A stretch of DNA of 64,000 nucleotides from Heterodera schachtii (GCA_023374025.1 SIJG01000002.1:1585790-1649789); one strand, 5' to 3'; positions 11,899 through 22,747 are shown, numbered from the stretch's first letter. Program-made: numbers and translations. Notes: generated from the sequence alone by a model not told the origin.

Positions 11899-13535
11899 TT
11901 AATCAAAAAAATCTCCAAGGTCGAAATCAGGGTCTAGAAATACTTGTTCAATTTGACCAATGTCGGTTTGGTTCAAAATCAGATTTTCAATCGCTCCCTC
12001 CATGTCAGTCTCGCCGACCAACACCGCCCCATGCACGCGGTGATCCATTGTCAAAACTTTTGGTTCCAACGCAATGCCATTTGTCTGAGCAATAGCAGGA
12101 TCCGTATTGTAAAACAAATACCGAATGTTGACGTCAGATTTCATATTGCGACGAGCAGAGTTATAAGTCCCCCAATCAACGAATTCGCCCGCAAAATCGC
12201 CAAGTAAAATCACTTAGAAGCCAAAAAAAGAAGTGACGTGGGTGAAAAGTTCGAAAGTGATGTCGAGCAAAACTTAAGGTTGAATTAAATTAATTAGGTT
12301 CCTTTTTTGGGCTAAATTTCAAGAAATTAATTGTGAGATGTTGAATATTCCCACTCAAAAAATGTGTACCGTTGTCAATGAGCATACATCGGGCACAGAA
12401 CAAGCCCATCTGTCGCGCTTGAGTCCAAAGTCGGATCTGGAAATTTAAAAAGATCTCATAACAGCCAAACAATGGCCATGAATTCACCTGCTTCCAATGG
12501 GGACTCTTTGCTGTCCAATTCGCTGTGCAAACATCACCCGCGGCGAAAACGTCTTCAATATTTGTCCTTAAATTTTTGAATGAAAAAGTTTGACAAACAT
12601 TTGTGACCTATTCCGTCTCCTCACCTCATCTGTTCGTTGACCAGAATGCCACAATCTTCGGCAAGAGAAAGCTTAAAACAAATTGTGACATATTTTCTAG
12701 CGATAAGCACAGCGGTGCAACCTCTGGACAATCCCTCTTCCATTGGTCAGAATTTGGGACCACTCCGCTGGCATCGACGATCAGATCGCATCCCAACCAT
12801 CGCTTTTCGTCACTCAATTGTGCCCACAATGGCCAATCCGCTTGAGCACCGAGAAAATGTGAAGGAAGTCCACAGAAAGAAACGGGCGAATCGGTGGCAA
12901 ATGATGACGGCTTTTGGTCACTCAGCCCAATCAGTTCCACATCGGAAATGACGTGTACTTTTCTAACGGACTGAAATTGAAAAATAGGAAAAAGCAATTA
13001 AAGTGGCGATAATTTGATTAAAAATGAACGAACATCACTACGTGACTCATTCTGCTCCAATTTGGCCAGCCAATAAGGGCCCAGCGCGGCGCCACAATGT
13101 TCGCGCAGTGTCTCATCGTCTGACGCATTGGCGGTCAATTCGGCATTGTCCGTGCGTTGGACTACCAAACTAGAGAATCTGACGAGGACAATTTGTTAAG
13201 TATAAATCAAAATTAATAACTTAGAGGATTTGTACATTTTCTTCAATCAAATTATAGAAAAGTAGATAATTTAAACCGATCCGAATCTCCATAAATAAAA
13301 TGAAGAACCTGTCAGAGTGGATTTCAGATTTCTGGTCGCACTTTTGTCTCCCGATACTTTGATTGGCCACACGCTTGACGAATCCTTCAGCACCTGAGAT
13401 AAAAACGATGCGATGGTTTGATGTGCCAGCAACTTCGCCACTTTCCAACAAATCGTCTAGTTCTTGCACAACACAAACGCCCGCAACACCGCCTCACACC
13501 ATAATATAATCAGCAAGTAGAACCCGACTATCCAT
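11899..13535 (-). pseudogene. PYROXD1: PYROXD1 pseudogene
   Basis: A degraded copy of the flavin-dependent pyridine nucleotide-disulfide oxidoreductase at 19967-22169. The start and first residues are kept, but the first Gly of the dinucleotide-binding motif is a stop (IMV-stop-GGVAG, near 13497). The exon holding the IGNGGIATELA motif is missing: a deletion joins sequences equal to 21359 and about 21990 of copy 2. Before VILLGDFAGE, a Lys codon has become TAA (about 12212). The segment between LLGDFAGE and DHRVHG is replaced by about 125 bp taken from the neighbouring gene. The final residues down to GDFFD remain readable. Confidence 0.9.
12057..12182 (-). repeat. Patch copied from the neighbouring gene
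   Basis: About 125 bp here nearly match 13785-13908, the coding sequence of the unrecognised gene at 13702-14359; both read VDWGTYNSARRNMKSDV and NGIALEPK. Copy 2 of PYROXD1 has its own exon sequence at this spot, so the patch came in after the duplication. Confidence 0.85.
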
Positions 13536-13701
13536 AAACAGAATATATTTATTCCCTTTAGTTCTTGAAAAACGCAAATCGTTTAAATTGTCGAAAAGCA
13601 AATTAGTATTTAAGGATTTGGAATTCCAAAGGATTACAACAAAATTAAATATAAGAAATCTTTATTTGCAACAGAAATTCAGTGAACAACAAAATATGTT
13701 T

Positions 13702-14359
13702 TTAAAACTCGAAGAACTCATAAGGAAGAGACTGGTAACGTTTGGAAATGTCAGACCAAAAAGTGATAACTGTCGTCGTTATCTTTGGTTCCAACGCAAT
13801 GCCATTTGCCTGAGCAATAGCAGGATCCGTATTGTAAAACAAATACCGAATGTTGACGTCAGATTTCATATTGCGACGAGCAGAGTTATAAGTCCCCCAA
13901 TCAACAAACTTGAAAACGTTATCGGATATTTGATGCGCATGTTCGCGAACCTAACGGAATGATCACGTATAACAATAATGTTTCAGAGTTCCCAGATAAC
14001 AAAAAACATACCAAACGAGCGCTAACAAGAGCCTTATTGGCTTGGAAATCCCCCATCATATCGATAAACGGTTTTTTGTAGTCCAAAATTAAAATGGGGT
14101 CTTCGTCAGAGGTGGGCTCTTTTTTGAGTTCTTCTACCGCATCATTTTCCAAGTGAAAAAATTGACCAAGTTCTTCCGCACTGCTGAAGAAAGATTCATT
14201 GCTAAAAATAAAATGATTTTACTTGTATTTTCATTGGTTTATTGAAATTATAAATACTTAAGGTGCATTTATTTAATATACTAGTAGAGTACAATTAACC
14301 GCAAAACTGGAAACAACAAACCTCTTGACGGAACTGTCAGACGAACTAAACTCGGACAT
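13702..14359 (-). CDS. Unrecognised protein, about 160 residues
   Basis: Three exons join in phase: 14359-14322, about 14211-14013 and 13959-13702. The product starts MSEFSSSDSS, has a Ser/acidic amino end, then DPILILDYKKPFIDMMGDFQ, ANKALVSARLVREHAHQISD and the VDWGTYNSARR segment, and ends PYEFFEF. There is no signal peptide or membrane segment. I do not recognise the family. An AATAAA on the coding strand lies shortly after the stop. Part of its coding sequence was copied into the adjacent PYROXD1 pseudogene. Its 3' end abuts the duplication boundary, so the tail after EPK could be recent. Confidence 0.6.
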
Positions 14360-14568
14360 GGCGAAGTGAATGAATGTAATGAAAAAATTTTCAATCTAAT
14401 TCAAATTAGTCGTTAATGCCGACAAACGGTAAAGAGTTTTGTGTTGATAAAATGGGAGTTTTATTGGACTGATTTGATGCGAAAATGGTCGAGTAGGTGA
14501 TATTCCGAAGGTTTTTTTTACCTATATTAACTTAGGAATGCTTTTCAAGTTGGTTAGCACATTATGAC

Positions 14569-15853
14569 TAGGGCTGGGAATTTAAGTCACGAAAAATCTC
14601 CAAAAAGTCGACAAAAAAAGTCATAAAAAATCGCCAAAAAGTCACAAAAAAGTCATAAAAAACGCAAAAAAGTCACGAAAAATAGAAAAAAGTCACAATA
14701 AAAATTCATAAAAACACGAAAAAAATGCAAAAAAGTCCTGAAAAGTTAGGCGAAAGTTAAAAAAATCCAATTTTAATAATTTATAGAATAAACATTTTGA
14801 TTATATTTTTAGACACTTAATTTTATAAATAGGTACATAAAATAGGCATAAAAAAGAGATTCTTCCAACAATTAAGAAAAAATTCACATCAGTAGGGAAC
14901 GGATTTTTAAGCACGAAAAAGTCCAAAATAAGTGCTTAAATAAGGTCGAAAAAAGCGCGAAATAAGTGCGAAAATAAGCATGAAAAAATTCCAAATTAGG
15001 TGTGAAATTTGTTAAAATTGCTGTTTTCTCTATGTAAATTAGTTAAAATTAAGTCAAACAATTCTATCTACTGATTGCAGTTAGAAATAAAGTACATTTA
15101 TAAATTTTCAGGATTTAAGGTTCGATTCTCAGGGATGTATGTTTACGAAATTTTTTGGGTCGATTCTTAGGAGTGTATTTTTTTGAAAATTTTTAGGTCA
15201 ATTCTTAGGGATGTATTTTTCGCATATTTGTTTTTGTCGATTCTTAGGGGTGTATTTTTCGTTTTTATTGCATTTTTGTTAATAAATTCCCCAAAAATCA
15301 AGAAATAAGAACGAAAATAAGCATAAAACGCTAAAATAAGTACAAAAACTTATTTTAAGAGCGAACCTTTAAAATATGCATTTTTAAGCACGAAACGCCA
15401 AAATAAGCATTTCTAAGTTCGAATAAGTGCGTTAAAACACAAAATTTTCGAACAAAAAATGTGTTTTTCGTGCATTTCTCGTCGAGTTAAAGTCGCAGAA
15501 AAAATAAGCAAAAACTTAAGAATCCGTTCCCTACACATCAGGTTTCATTGCCTTTTTATTTATCGAAATTTTATTTTTCGGAATTTTCTTTGTATTTTTC
15601 GGAATTTTCTTTGTATTTTTCGACATTTTCTTTGATGAATTTCAAATATTGTCTCAAAATGTTAAAAAAGTCACGAAAAAAGTCATAAAAACGCAAAAGT
15701 CCTAAAAATCCCAAAAAGTGTAAAAAAGTAAAAAAAAAGGCACAAAAAAATGTATGTTAGAAGCTTCAAACAAAGTGTAGAACATTTTTGAAGTCATTTT
15801 AAGGCCATTTAGAGTAAGCAAAAAAAGTCATTTGACTTAAATTCCCAGCCCTA
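14569..15853. mobile_element. hAT-like non-autonomous element A
   Basis: Terminal inverted repeats of 21 bp beginning TAGGGCTGGGAA are exact at both ends, and an 8-bp target duplication ATTATGAC flanks them (14561-14568 and 15854-15861). TAGGGNTG ends and 8-bp duplications are typical of hAT transposons. The interior is A-rich, with repeated GTCACGAAAAA-type words and no transposase frame. A second element (B) sits inside. Confidence 0.9.
14893..15533. mobile_element. hAT-like element B nested in A
   Basis: The ends TAGGGAACGGATT and its reverse complement are flanked by the 8-bp duplication CACATCAG (14885-14892 and 15534-15541). The 641-bp body is low-complexity, with AATAAGTGC and AGGGATGTATTTTT words and no coding frame. 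It inserted into element A and is therefore younger. Confidence 0.88.
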
Positions 15854-15861
15854 ATTATGAC

Positions 15862-16839
15862 TAAGGTTATAAGTTGTATGATTTTGCATATTTTTTCTGC
15901 GCATATGCTATGAAGAAAGGGGCTCATAAATAGCATTTCTGCGTTAAAATTTTTGATTTGGTGAAGGTTTTTAGTGCATATAAAAGCATATTTTGGGGGT
16001 TTTCGAGAATAAATGCATACTTGGCCATTTTTGGGGTTTGCAAGCATATTTTGGTCATTTTTTGGAAATTTACTTTTGGAAAAAAAATTCTGTATATAAA
16101 AATGTAATTTTGTTTTAGCATTAATAAAAATTTATAATTTGGAAATTCAAATTTTTGCAATTATCTAAAAAATGCTCCTTAGCCCTTGTTTTGGTGTTTT
16201 AAAAATCATTCTTAATTTATACACAATTTTTGGCATTTTTGAGGATAAAAGCCATTTTTGGCTGCTTTTTAAGGCATATTTTAGTGCATATTTGGGTATT
16301 TTTCGGGTTTTTAGGGCATATTTTGGGGGTTTTTAGGGTAATAGTTCAGTTTGTCCCCACCCTTTTTTTGAAATTTTTTTTATGTTTTCAAAAGTCATAA
16401 AAACTCTTTATGGGGTTTTCGGGGTCGCTGATCACGAATCCGGCGCCCATTTAGACCAATTCCTAATCCCGGACCCGAATTCGAACAAAAAGTCGAAAAT
16501 TCAAATTTTTCGATTTTCACATTTTAGTTCAAACTTTTAAATACACGGAAACGAACTGAAATTCAACATTTTTTCAATAAAAGATAATTTAAGCCATTTT
16601 TAGACTAAAAATAGAAAAAATTGAATTTTCTACTTTTTGTTCGAATTCGGGTCCGGGATTAGGAATTGGTCTAAATGGCGCCAGATTCGTGATCAGCGAC
16701 CACGAAAACCCTATAAAGTGTTTTTATGACTTGAAAAGATAAAAAAAAATTTTCAAAAAAGGGGGGGGGGACAAACTGAACTATTACCGTTTTTAGTGCA
16801 TATTTGGCATTCTTTTAGTGCATACAACTTATAACCTTA
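15862..16839. mobile_element. hAT-like element C, abutting A
   Basis: The ends TAAGGTTATAAGTTGTATG and its exact reverse complement (16821-16839) are flanked by ATTATGAC at 15854-15861 and 16840-16847. The left duplication is shared with element A, so the same 8-bp site was used twice. The interior repeats words like GCATATTTTGG. It contains element D. Confidence 0.85.
16337..16788. mobile_element. Foldback element D nested in C
   Basis: The ends GGTAATAGTTCAG and its reverse complement carry the 8-bp duplication GTTTTTAG (16329-16336, 16789-16796). Nearly the whole 452 bp is one palindrome: the left half from TCGCTGATCACGAATC to GAACAAAAAGTCG returns reversed in the right half. Part of the arm resembles the interior of the element at 47929-48572. 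Confidence 0.88.
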
Positions 16840-17107
16840 ATTATGACAATGGTGCCAGTAAGGAAGTAGGGAGGGGCGGGGGGCGGAAGTTTGGGCACTA
16901 AATTAAGGATTTAAAAATACGGCGCCCCCACAAAGTGTCCAAGCCACGAATTGTCCAAGCCACGAATTGTCCAAGCCACGAATTGTCCAAAAGAGTAAAA
17001 ACCCACGAATTGTCCAAAAGTCTAAAAAGCTCATAAAAAGCCGGAAAATGAGTCCAATATAGGGTTTCAGGGGTCGCTGAATACGAATACGACATTTATA
17101 TAGTCCC

Positions 17108-17387
17108 TTGCCTACACCCCGCCCTCTCGGACTTCATTTGTGGGGTTAATGAAAGCATTGACAGACAGGTGGACGCTGCCCGGTCTGCTCGCCATTTCAT
17201 TCCCAAGCGACAGAAACGATACATCCTCCAGGATGCTGTCACAAAGCGAATTTTGGCGGACGCGTCATACAACAGCAACGGTGGAATTAGTGATCTGATG
17301 TCGGCGCTCGGTCTCCAAGTTGAGGGATATGCGGGAAAATTGAGAGATTTTGAAAATTACGATTATTCAATTGTCCATGTTCCGTAA
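17108..17387 (+). other. Coding-like fragment inside element K
   Basis: An open frame of about 90 residues reading through DFICGVNESIDRQVDA, KRQKRYILQDAVTKRIL and SDLMSALGLQ to a stop at 17385. Base composition is more even than in the surrounding element and resembles the window's exons. There is no start Met at its left edge, so it looks like an exon or captured gene piece. The family is not recognised. Confidence 0.4.
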
Positions 17388-17437
17388 TGATTTTATTGAA
17401 TGTTTAATAAATTATTTTTTCAATGTGTGAAGCTGAG

Positions 17438-18208
17438 GGGTCCACCTCGTTTCGGCGCTCACGATTCGGCGCTCACGTTTCGGCGCGCACGTTTCGGCGC
17501 CAGCATGTTTTTCCACTATAACATGCTCTAACTTTTTTCAATGTCATCCAAATCCAACATTTTTGATATCGTTCGAAAGCTTAACATGTTTAGAAACTTT
17601 TTCTTAGCTATTGCTTCACGATCAGACAAATACCAAAAAAGTTATACAGGAAAATTGCGAAAAAGTCAAAATTTTCGGTACTAATTGGGTTTGGGTCCCC
17701 CTTTTTGGTCAAATTTTTTCAAAGCGTAGACAGACAGGCAGACAGTGCACTATTTCCTTGTTTTCTTCCGTATAGCCAGTGGAGAGAAGGAAGAAATAGT
17801 GCACTGTCTGACTGTCTGTCTACGTGGGGCCGCGGCGTGTGGAAGTGCAGACAGTAAGCAGCCGTGTGCTGGCTGTGCAGCAGCATTGTGTATGGGAAAG
17901 GGAAGGGGTGAGAAAAAGAAAAGAATGAAATAGTGCACTGTCTGCCTGTCTGTCTACGCTTTTAAATAATTTGACCAAAAGGGGGACCCAAACCCAATTA
18001 GTACCAAATTTTCAAGTTTTTTCTCAATAAAATCTTTCCAGGCTTGAAAAACTTTTCGTTTTTGATAAGGTTAATAGAGCGTGTTAAGAGCTTTCGAATG
18101 ATACCAAGATTGTTGGATTTGGATGCCAAAGAAAAAAGCTTAAGTGGAAAAACGAGCTGGCGCCGAAACGTGCGCGCCGAAACGTGAGCGCCGAAACGAG
18201 TGGGTCCC
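17438..18208. mobile_element. hAT-like foldback element F nested in K
   Basis: The ends carry tandem TTTCGGCGCTCACG-type words, inverted at the two sides, with flanking 8-bp duplication AAGCTGAG (17430-17437, 18209-18216). Inner arms repeat GTAGACAGACAGGCAGACAG and AATTGGGTTTGGGTCCC in opposite orientations. A related GACGGACAGGCAGACAGTG stretch occurs at 50303. There is no transposase. Confidence 0.85.
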
Positions 18209-18783
18209 AAGCTGAGGGTGGGTCTATAGAGAGAATTCGGATCACATAGGAGCCCTAAAACTTTTTCGAGTTTTGATCAGCACCCTTTGTAGTAGCTTTG
18301 AATTTTTTTTTTTTTTTGTTATTTAATGTTTATTTTTGGGTTTAGGGTTAGGCAAGGGGCTATATAAAGGTCGTATTCATACTCAGCGACCCCGAAAACC
18401 CTAAAATAGACCCGTTTTCCGGCTTTTTATGAGCTTTTTAGACTTTTGGACAATTCGTGGGTTTTTACTCTTTTGGACAATTCGTGGCTTGGACAAAACG
18501 TGGCTTGGACAATTCGTGGCTTGGACACTTTGTGGGGGCGCCGCTTATTTTGCTAAACTCATTACCATTCATTCTATATCCAAAAGGGAAAAATCCGCTT
18601 ACATTGAGGACAAAAACATTATTTAAAAATGTCCTCAAGAAAGCGCAAAAACAATTAAACGAGATCACTACCAATAAAATAAAATTGGAATCAATACAAA
18701 TAAAATAAATAGTGACCAAATCACTTTTAGTTTTAATGAATTAATAATTCGGCTTAAATTGAGAATGGACGGAGAAATTTTTA

Positions 18784-19250
18784 GTTTTTAGAGGAATTTA
18801 ACGGCGTTCAATTGGGACGTTTTATTTCGTTGGTGTCTTTGGGTCGTAAATCGGATGAGAGTGTTTCCGACTTTCCAACAACACAACTTGGCCAAGTGAT
18901 TTGTCAGCACATCATTGGAATGGCGCCGGAAAGTTTGGGTGAACCAGGGAAAAAGGGAGCTAAACGGGCAACTCAAATGGAAATCGTTGACAATGGAGAG
19001 GTAACGGAGAAACGCTCAGCTAATGCGGAAAATGAAAGTGACACCGGAGAAGAGGAAGATTTGAACGCTTCACAAGTTGACCAATCCGAGGTGGAATGAC
19101 AATTTCTTAAAGAAGTGGCACCAATCCCATTTCAGCTGACGAGAATGGATGGAGAAGAAACTCAGCTGTTGCACCAACCGTTCATGCTCAATCCTGAACA
19201 GACTGTCAACGAATATTTGGAAGAACATGGGGCAAGCTTTATGAAAATTG
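18784..19250 (+). pseudogene. tsfm-1: EF-Ts 3' fragment (duplicated)
   Basis: A near-identical copy of EF-Ts from the acceptor before GVQLGRF through the last exon. The amino-terminal exons are absent, and a deletion of about 98 bp after YLEEHG removes the carboxyl end, so the frame runs ASFMKIVW then stop. It is the non-functional partner of the gene at 10362-11787. Confidence 0.93.
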
Positions 19251-19306
19251 TTTGGTAATTTATTTGAGTTCAAAATTGAATTTATCACACAGTTTTGGTA
19301 TATAAA

Positions 19307-19946
19307 CACGGCGATTCAATTTTGGGCTCCAAGTACAATTAAGTTGGTTCTTTCGTCTTAGTGGTCTATGAGTTAGTCACCAAAAGGGGGGTCTCAGGTT
19401 CAAGTCCTCCTTATGTTGTGTGTTAATTTCAATTTCTCTTTTAAAGAAGAAAGGAAGAATTATTTTCAATAATAAAAGTTTTCGTGTCAAAAAAAAATCT
19501 TATTCAAAAAACGTTGGTTACGTATAGCATCACTAATTTTATGAAATTTTCCAGACTTATAACTCGGACAATAATAGACCAAATAAAACAATTTTATGCT
19601 CATTTTAAAGGGAAAATTCCGAAGAATCTTCCTAAGTTAACCGAATATTTTAAGATAATAGCTTAATAGCTGAAAAATGATAGAAAACAGTGAATTTTTT
19701 GCCCTTGGAAAAAAATTTTCCCTATTGGTAACTTTTTTTGAAATTTTGTATAGGCCCATATTTTGGCCCCCTCTATCGAACCCCTGTTTATTTTTTCGAA
19801 GTTATGTTTTTAACTCGAGATCGGCTCTTCTATTTTTACAAGGGAAAATCCCCCAAAAATTTTAAGTTTTGCAAAGTTTTGGCGTTCTGATTACTAAATA
19901 AATAATAAACTTATTTGCACTGGGAGCCCAAAATTGAATCGCCGTG
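19307..19946. mobile_element. Inverted-repeat insertion G, present only in copy 2
   Basis: Copy 1 shows the empty site (11874-11888). In copy 2 the same spot holds 640 bp bounded by CACGGCGATTCAATTTTGGG and its reverse complement, flanked by TAAA on both sides. This dates the insertion after the duplication, or records its loss from copy 1. No protein frame is supported. Confidence 0.85.
19351..19410 (+). other. tRNA-like RNA polymerase III promoter boxes
   Basis: Within element G, CTTAGTGGTCTATG (19357-19370) resembles an A box and GGTTCAAGTCC (19397-19407) matches the B-box consensus. The spacing of roughly 30 bp fits tRNA. A cloverleaf could not be completed, so this is a degenerate tRNA-derived sequence and not a tRNA gene. 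Confidence 0.4.
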
Positions 19947-19966
19947 TAAATGCAAAATAATAGGGA

Positions 19967-22169
19967 TTAATCAAAAAAATCTCCAAGGTCGAAATCAGGG
20001 TCTAGAAATACTTGTTCAATTTGACCAATGTCGGTTTGGTTCAAAATCAGATTTTCAATCGCTCCCTCCATGTCAGTCTCGCCGACCAACACCGCCCCAT
20101 GCACGCGGTGATCCTTTGTCAGAACCTTCACATATTCACAGCCTTCTGTGATCCGATAATTCTTCTCGAAGGGTTTTTCCAATCGTTCGCCCGCAAAATC
20201 GCCAAGTAAAATCACTTTGAAGCCAAAAAAAGAAGTGACGTGGGTGAAAAGTTCGAATGCGATGTCGAGCAAAACTTAAGGTTGAATTAAATTAATTAGG
20301 TTCCTTTTTTGGGCTAAATTTCAAGAAATTAATTGTGAGATGTTGAATATTCCCACTCAAAAAATGTGTACCGTTGTCAATGAGCATACATCGGGCACAG
20401 AACAAGCCCATCTGTCGCGCTTGAGTCCAAAGTCGGATCTGGAAATTTAAAAAGATCTCATAACAGCCAAACAATGGCCATGAATTCACCTGCTTCCAAT
20501 GGGGACTCTTTGCTGTCCAATTCGCTGTGCAAACATCACCCGCGGCGAAAACGTCTTCAATATTTGTCCTTAAATTTTTGAATGAAAAAGTTTGACAAAC
20601 ATTTGTGACCTATTCCGTCTCCTCACCTCATCTGTTCGTTGACCAGAATGCCACAATCTTCGGCAAGAGAAAGCTTAAAACAAATTGTGACATATTTTCT
20701 AGCGATAAGCACAGCGGTGCAACCTCTGGACAATCCCTCTTCCATTGGTCAGAATTTGGGACCACTCCGCTGGCATCGACGATCAGATCGCATCCCAACC
20801 ATCGCTTTTCGTCACTCAATTGTGCCCACAATGGCCAATCCGCTTGAGCACCGAGAAAATGTGAAGGAAGTCCAGAGAAAGAAACGGGCGAATCGGTGGC
20901 AAATGATGACGGCTTTTGGTCACTCAGCCCAATCAGTTCCACATCGGAAATGACGTGTACTTTTCTAACGGACTGAAATTGAAAAATAGGAAAAAGCAAT
21001 TAAAGTGGCGATAATTTGATTAAAAATGAACGAACATCACTACGTGACTCATTCTGCTCCAATTTGGCCAGCCAATAAGGGCCCAGCGCGGCGCCACAAT
21101 GTTCGCGCAGTGTCTCATCGTCTGACGCATTGGCGGTCAATTCGGCATTGTCCGTGCGTTGGACTACCAAACTAGAGAATCTGACGAGGACAATTTGTTA
21201 AGTATAAATCAAAATTAATAACTTAGAGGATTTGTACATTTTCTTCAATCAAATTATAGAAAAGTAGATAATTTAAACCGATCCGAATCTCCATAAATAA
21301 AATGAAGAACCTGTCAGAGTGGATTTCAGATTTCTGGTCGCACTTTTGTCTCCCGATAGCCAATTTTGACTCAAAGAATTTTGCTGCAGCAATATCTACA
21401 ACCTTTTTTAATAAAAAAGTTTATCAAGGAAAAGAGCGAAATTACCAAAATAAGTTGCTGAAATTGATGAATGTCGTATCGCCCACACAATTTCAATGTT
21501 GCGCAATTCAAATCTATTAAAATTGTAAATTTGTCACAAAGATAGAATTTAAAATTTTCTCGTTTATTAATTACGCCAATTCTGTGGCAATTCCGCCATT
21601 TCCGACAATGAGCACACGTCTGGCGCTCCCCAGTTGTTTTTGTAGTTCCTTAACTGTTTGCAGGTCGCGTAATTGGATCACTTTTGGATGGGTTGGAACG
21701 GCGCGGTTGGGCGAAGCGCCAGTTGCAATTGCCAATTTTCGGTAGCCAACAGTGAAACCGTTACGCGTTTTAACAGTCTGAAATGTGGGTACGGAAAATT
21801 TTTTAGTGGGAGGAGAGACCAAAACCTTCTGATTGGGTTGCCACGAAATCACGGCATCCTGAACTAATTGAATTCTGCTTGAGCCTCCAAAAAGTAAATT
21901 TGGGTCAGTACTCTCAACGTCGAAGGCCGTTGTGATTTGTCCAACCTTAAAGATTGACTGCATAAGGCTTGAACAGACATCTCGACCTGTCTTTGATTGG
22001 CCACACGCTTGACGAATCCTTCAGCACCTGAGATAAAAACGATGCGATGGTTTGATGTGCCAGCAACTTCGCCACTTTCCAACAAATCGTCTAGTTCTTG
22101 CACAACACAAACGCCCGCAACACCGCCGCCCACCACAACGTAATCAGCAAGTATAACCCGACCATCCAT
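19967..22169 (-). CDS. PYROXD1: Pyridine nucleotide-disulfide oxidoreductase domain protein 1
   Basis: An FAD/NAD(P)H-dependent class I oxidoreductase; human PYROXD1 protects the tRNA ligase complex from oxidation. The amino end has VVVGGGVAGV for FAD binding. RRVLIVGNGGIATELA is the second nucleotide motif, followed by ELRNIEIVWAIR. SALGP-like AALGPYWLAKLE, DLIVDASGVVPN, EDCGILVNEQM, VFAAGDVCT and RLWTQARQMG follow in family order. The end is GAVLVGETDMEGAIENLILN and FDLGDFFD. One junction after VANQRQ implies a very short intron of about 29 bp, or a local error. It converges on the EF-Ts fragment and diverges from the LSM10-like gene. This is the intact member of the duplicated pair. Confidence 0.9.
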
Positions 22170-22400
22170 AATCAGTGTAAATTTATTAGTTTATTTCTTT
22201 TTGAAAAAAACGTAAATCGTTTTAAATTGTCGCAAAACAAATTAAGTATTTGGTACTTTTCGATTTTGTGACTCGCAATTAAATTTTCAAATAAAGTCAT
22301 TTCTAGCGTAATTTGTGGCGCTGATCAGTGGTCACGAATATGACATTTGTTTTTTACCCATAATCCTAATCACTTGATCAAAGTGTTTCCATTTTCCGCA

Positions 22401-22747
22401 ATGGTCGCTGTGACGCTCGGCACATTTTTACAAGGCAGCATTGGCACTTCGGTGGTCATTGAGCTAAAGGACGAAACTGCGCTTGAAGGGTCAGTGGACA
22501 GTGTTGATCCGAAGTCGCTGAACACGCAGCTGAGCAATGTTGTGTTGTACAGAAGACGGCAGAAAGGGCTGAAACCCGCGCATTTGCCCAGTTTTTTTGT
22601 TAAGGTGTGCTTTTGTCATTGAAATTTTCTTGAATTTTATTTGTTCTAACAATTTTCATTTTTAAGGGCAAACATATTCGCTTCGTGCATTTTGAGAATT
22701 ACGCTTGTGCGCTGCATTTGTTGAAAAAATCGTTGCGCAAATTGTAA
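22401..22747 (+). CDS. Sm-like protein, LSM10-like
   Basis: Exons 22401-22604 and 22667-22747 give 94 residues. LQGSIGTSVVIELKDETALEGSVDSVD fits Sm motif 1 and FFVKGKHIRFVHF fits Sm motif 2, with a short loop between. The pattern is closest in memory to LSm10 of the U7 snRNP (LLQGLQGRV... and FVTGRNVRYVHI in human), but a search is needed to separate it from other Sm proteins. The start is the first ATG, 231 bp from the divergent PYROXD1 start. STOML2 follows 286 bp later on the same strand. Confidence 0.65.

Larger units (their letters stand above)
11262..13620. repeat. Segmental duplication, copy 1
   Basis: Sequence from the last EF-Ts introns through the PYROXD1 5' flank recurs in the same orientation at about 18783-22262, with long near-identical stretches. 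Copy 1 holds the complete EF-Ts end and a broken PYROXD1. The outer edges are set by where the two copies stop matching, roughly. Confidence 0.9.
16921..18542. mobile_element. Element K with long terminal inverted repeats
   Basis: Arms of about 190 bp (16921-17112 and 18348-18542) are inverted copies starting GGCGCCCCCACAAAGTGTCC. Each arm holds tandem copies of CCAAGCCACGAATTGT. No clear target duplication was seen. The interior carries a coding-like fragment (17108-17387) and the nested element F. The long arms suggest a Foldback-type element, or one that picked up host sequence. Confidence 0.75.
18783..22262. repeat. Segmental duplication, copy 2
   Basis: Matches 11262-13620 in the same orientation. 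It is longer because it keeps the PYROXD1 exon lost from copy 1 and carries insertion G (19307-19946). The right edge lies in the PYROXD1 5' flank near the AAATTGTCG word. Confidence 0.9.

Noticed and set aside
14569..16839. Autonomous hAT transposase
   Set aside because: No frame of sufficient length or RAMP/DDE-like motif occurs inside any of the nested elements.
19351..19410. Functional tRNA gene
   Set aside because: Only the A and B box similarities are present; acceptor and anticodon stems do not pair convincingly.
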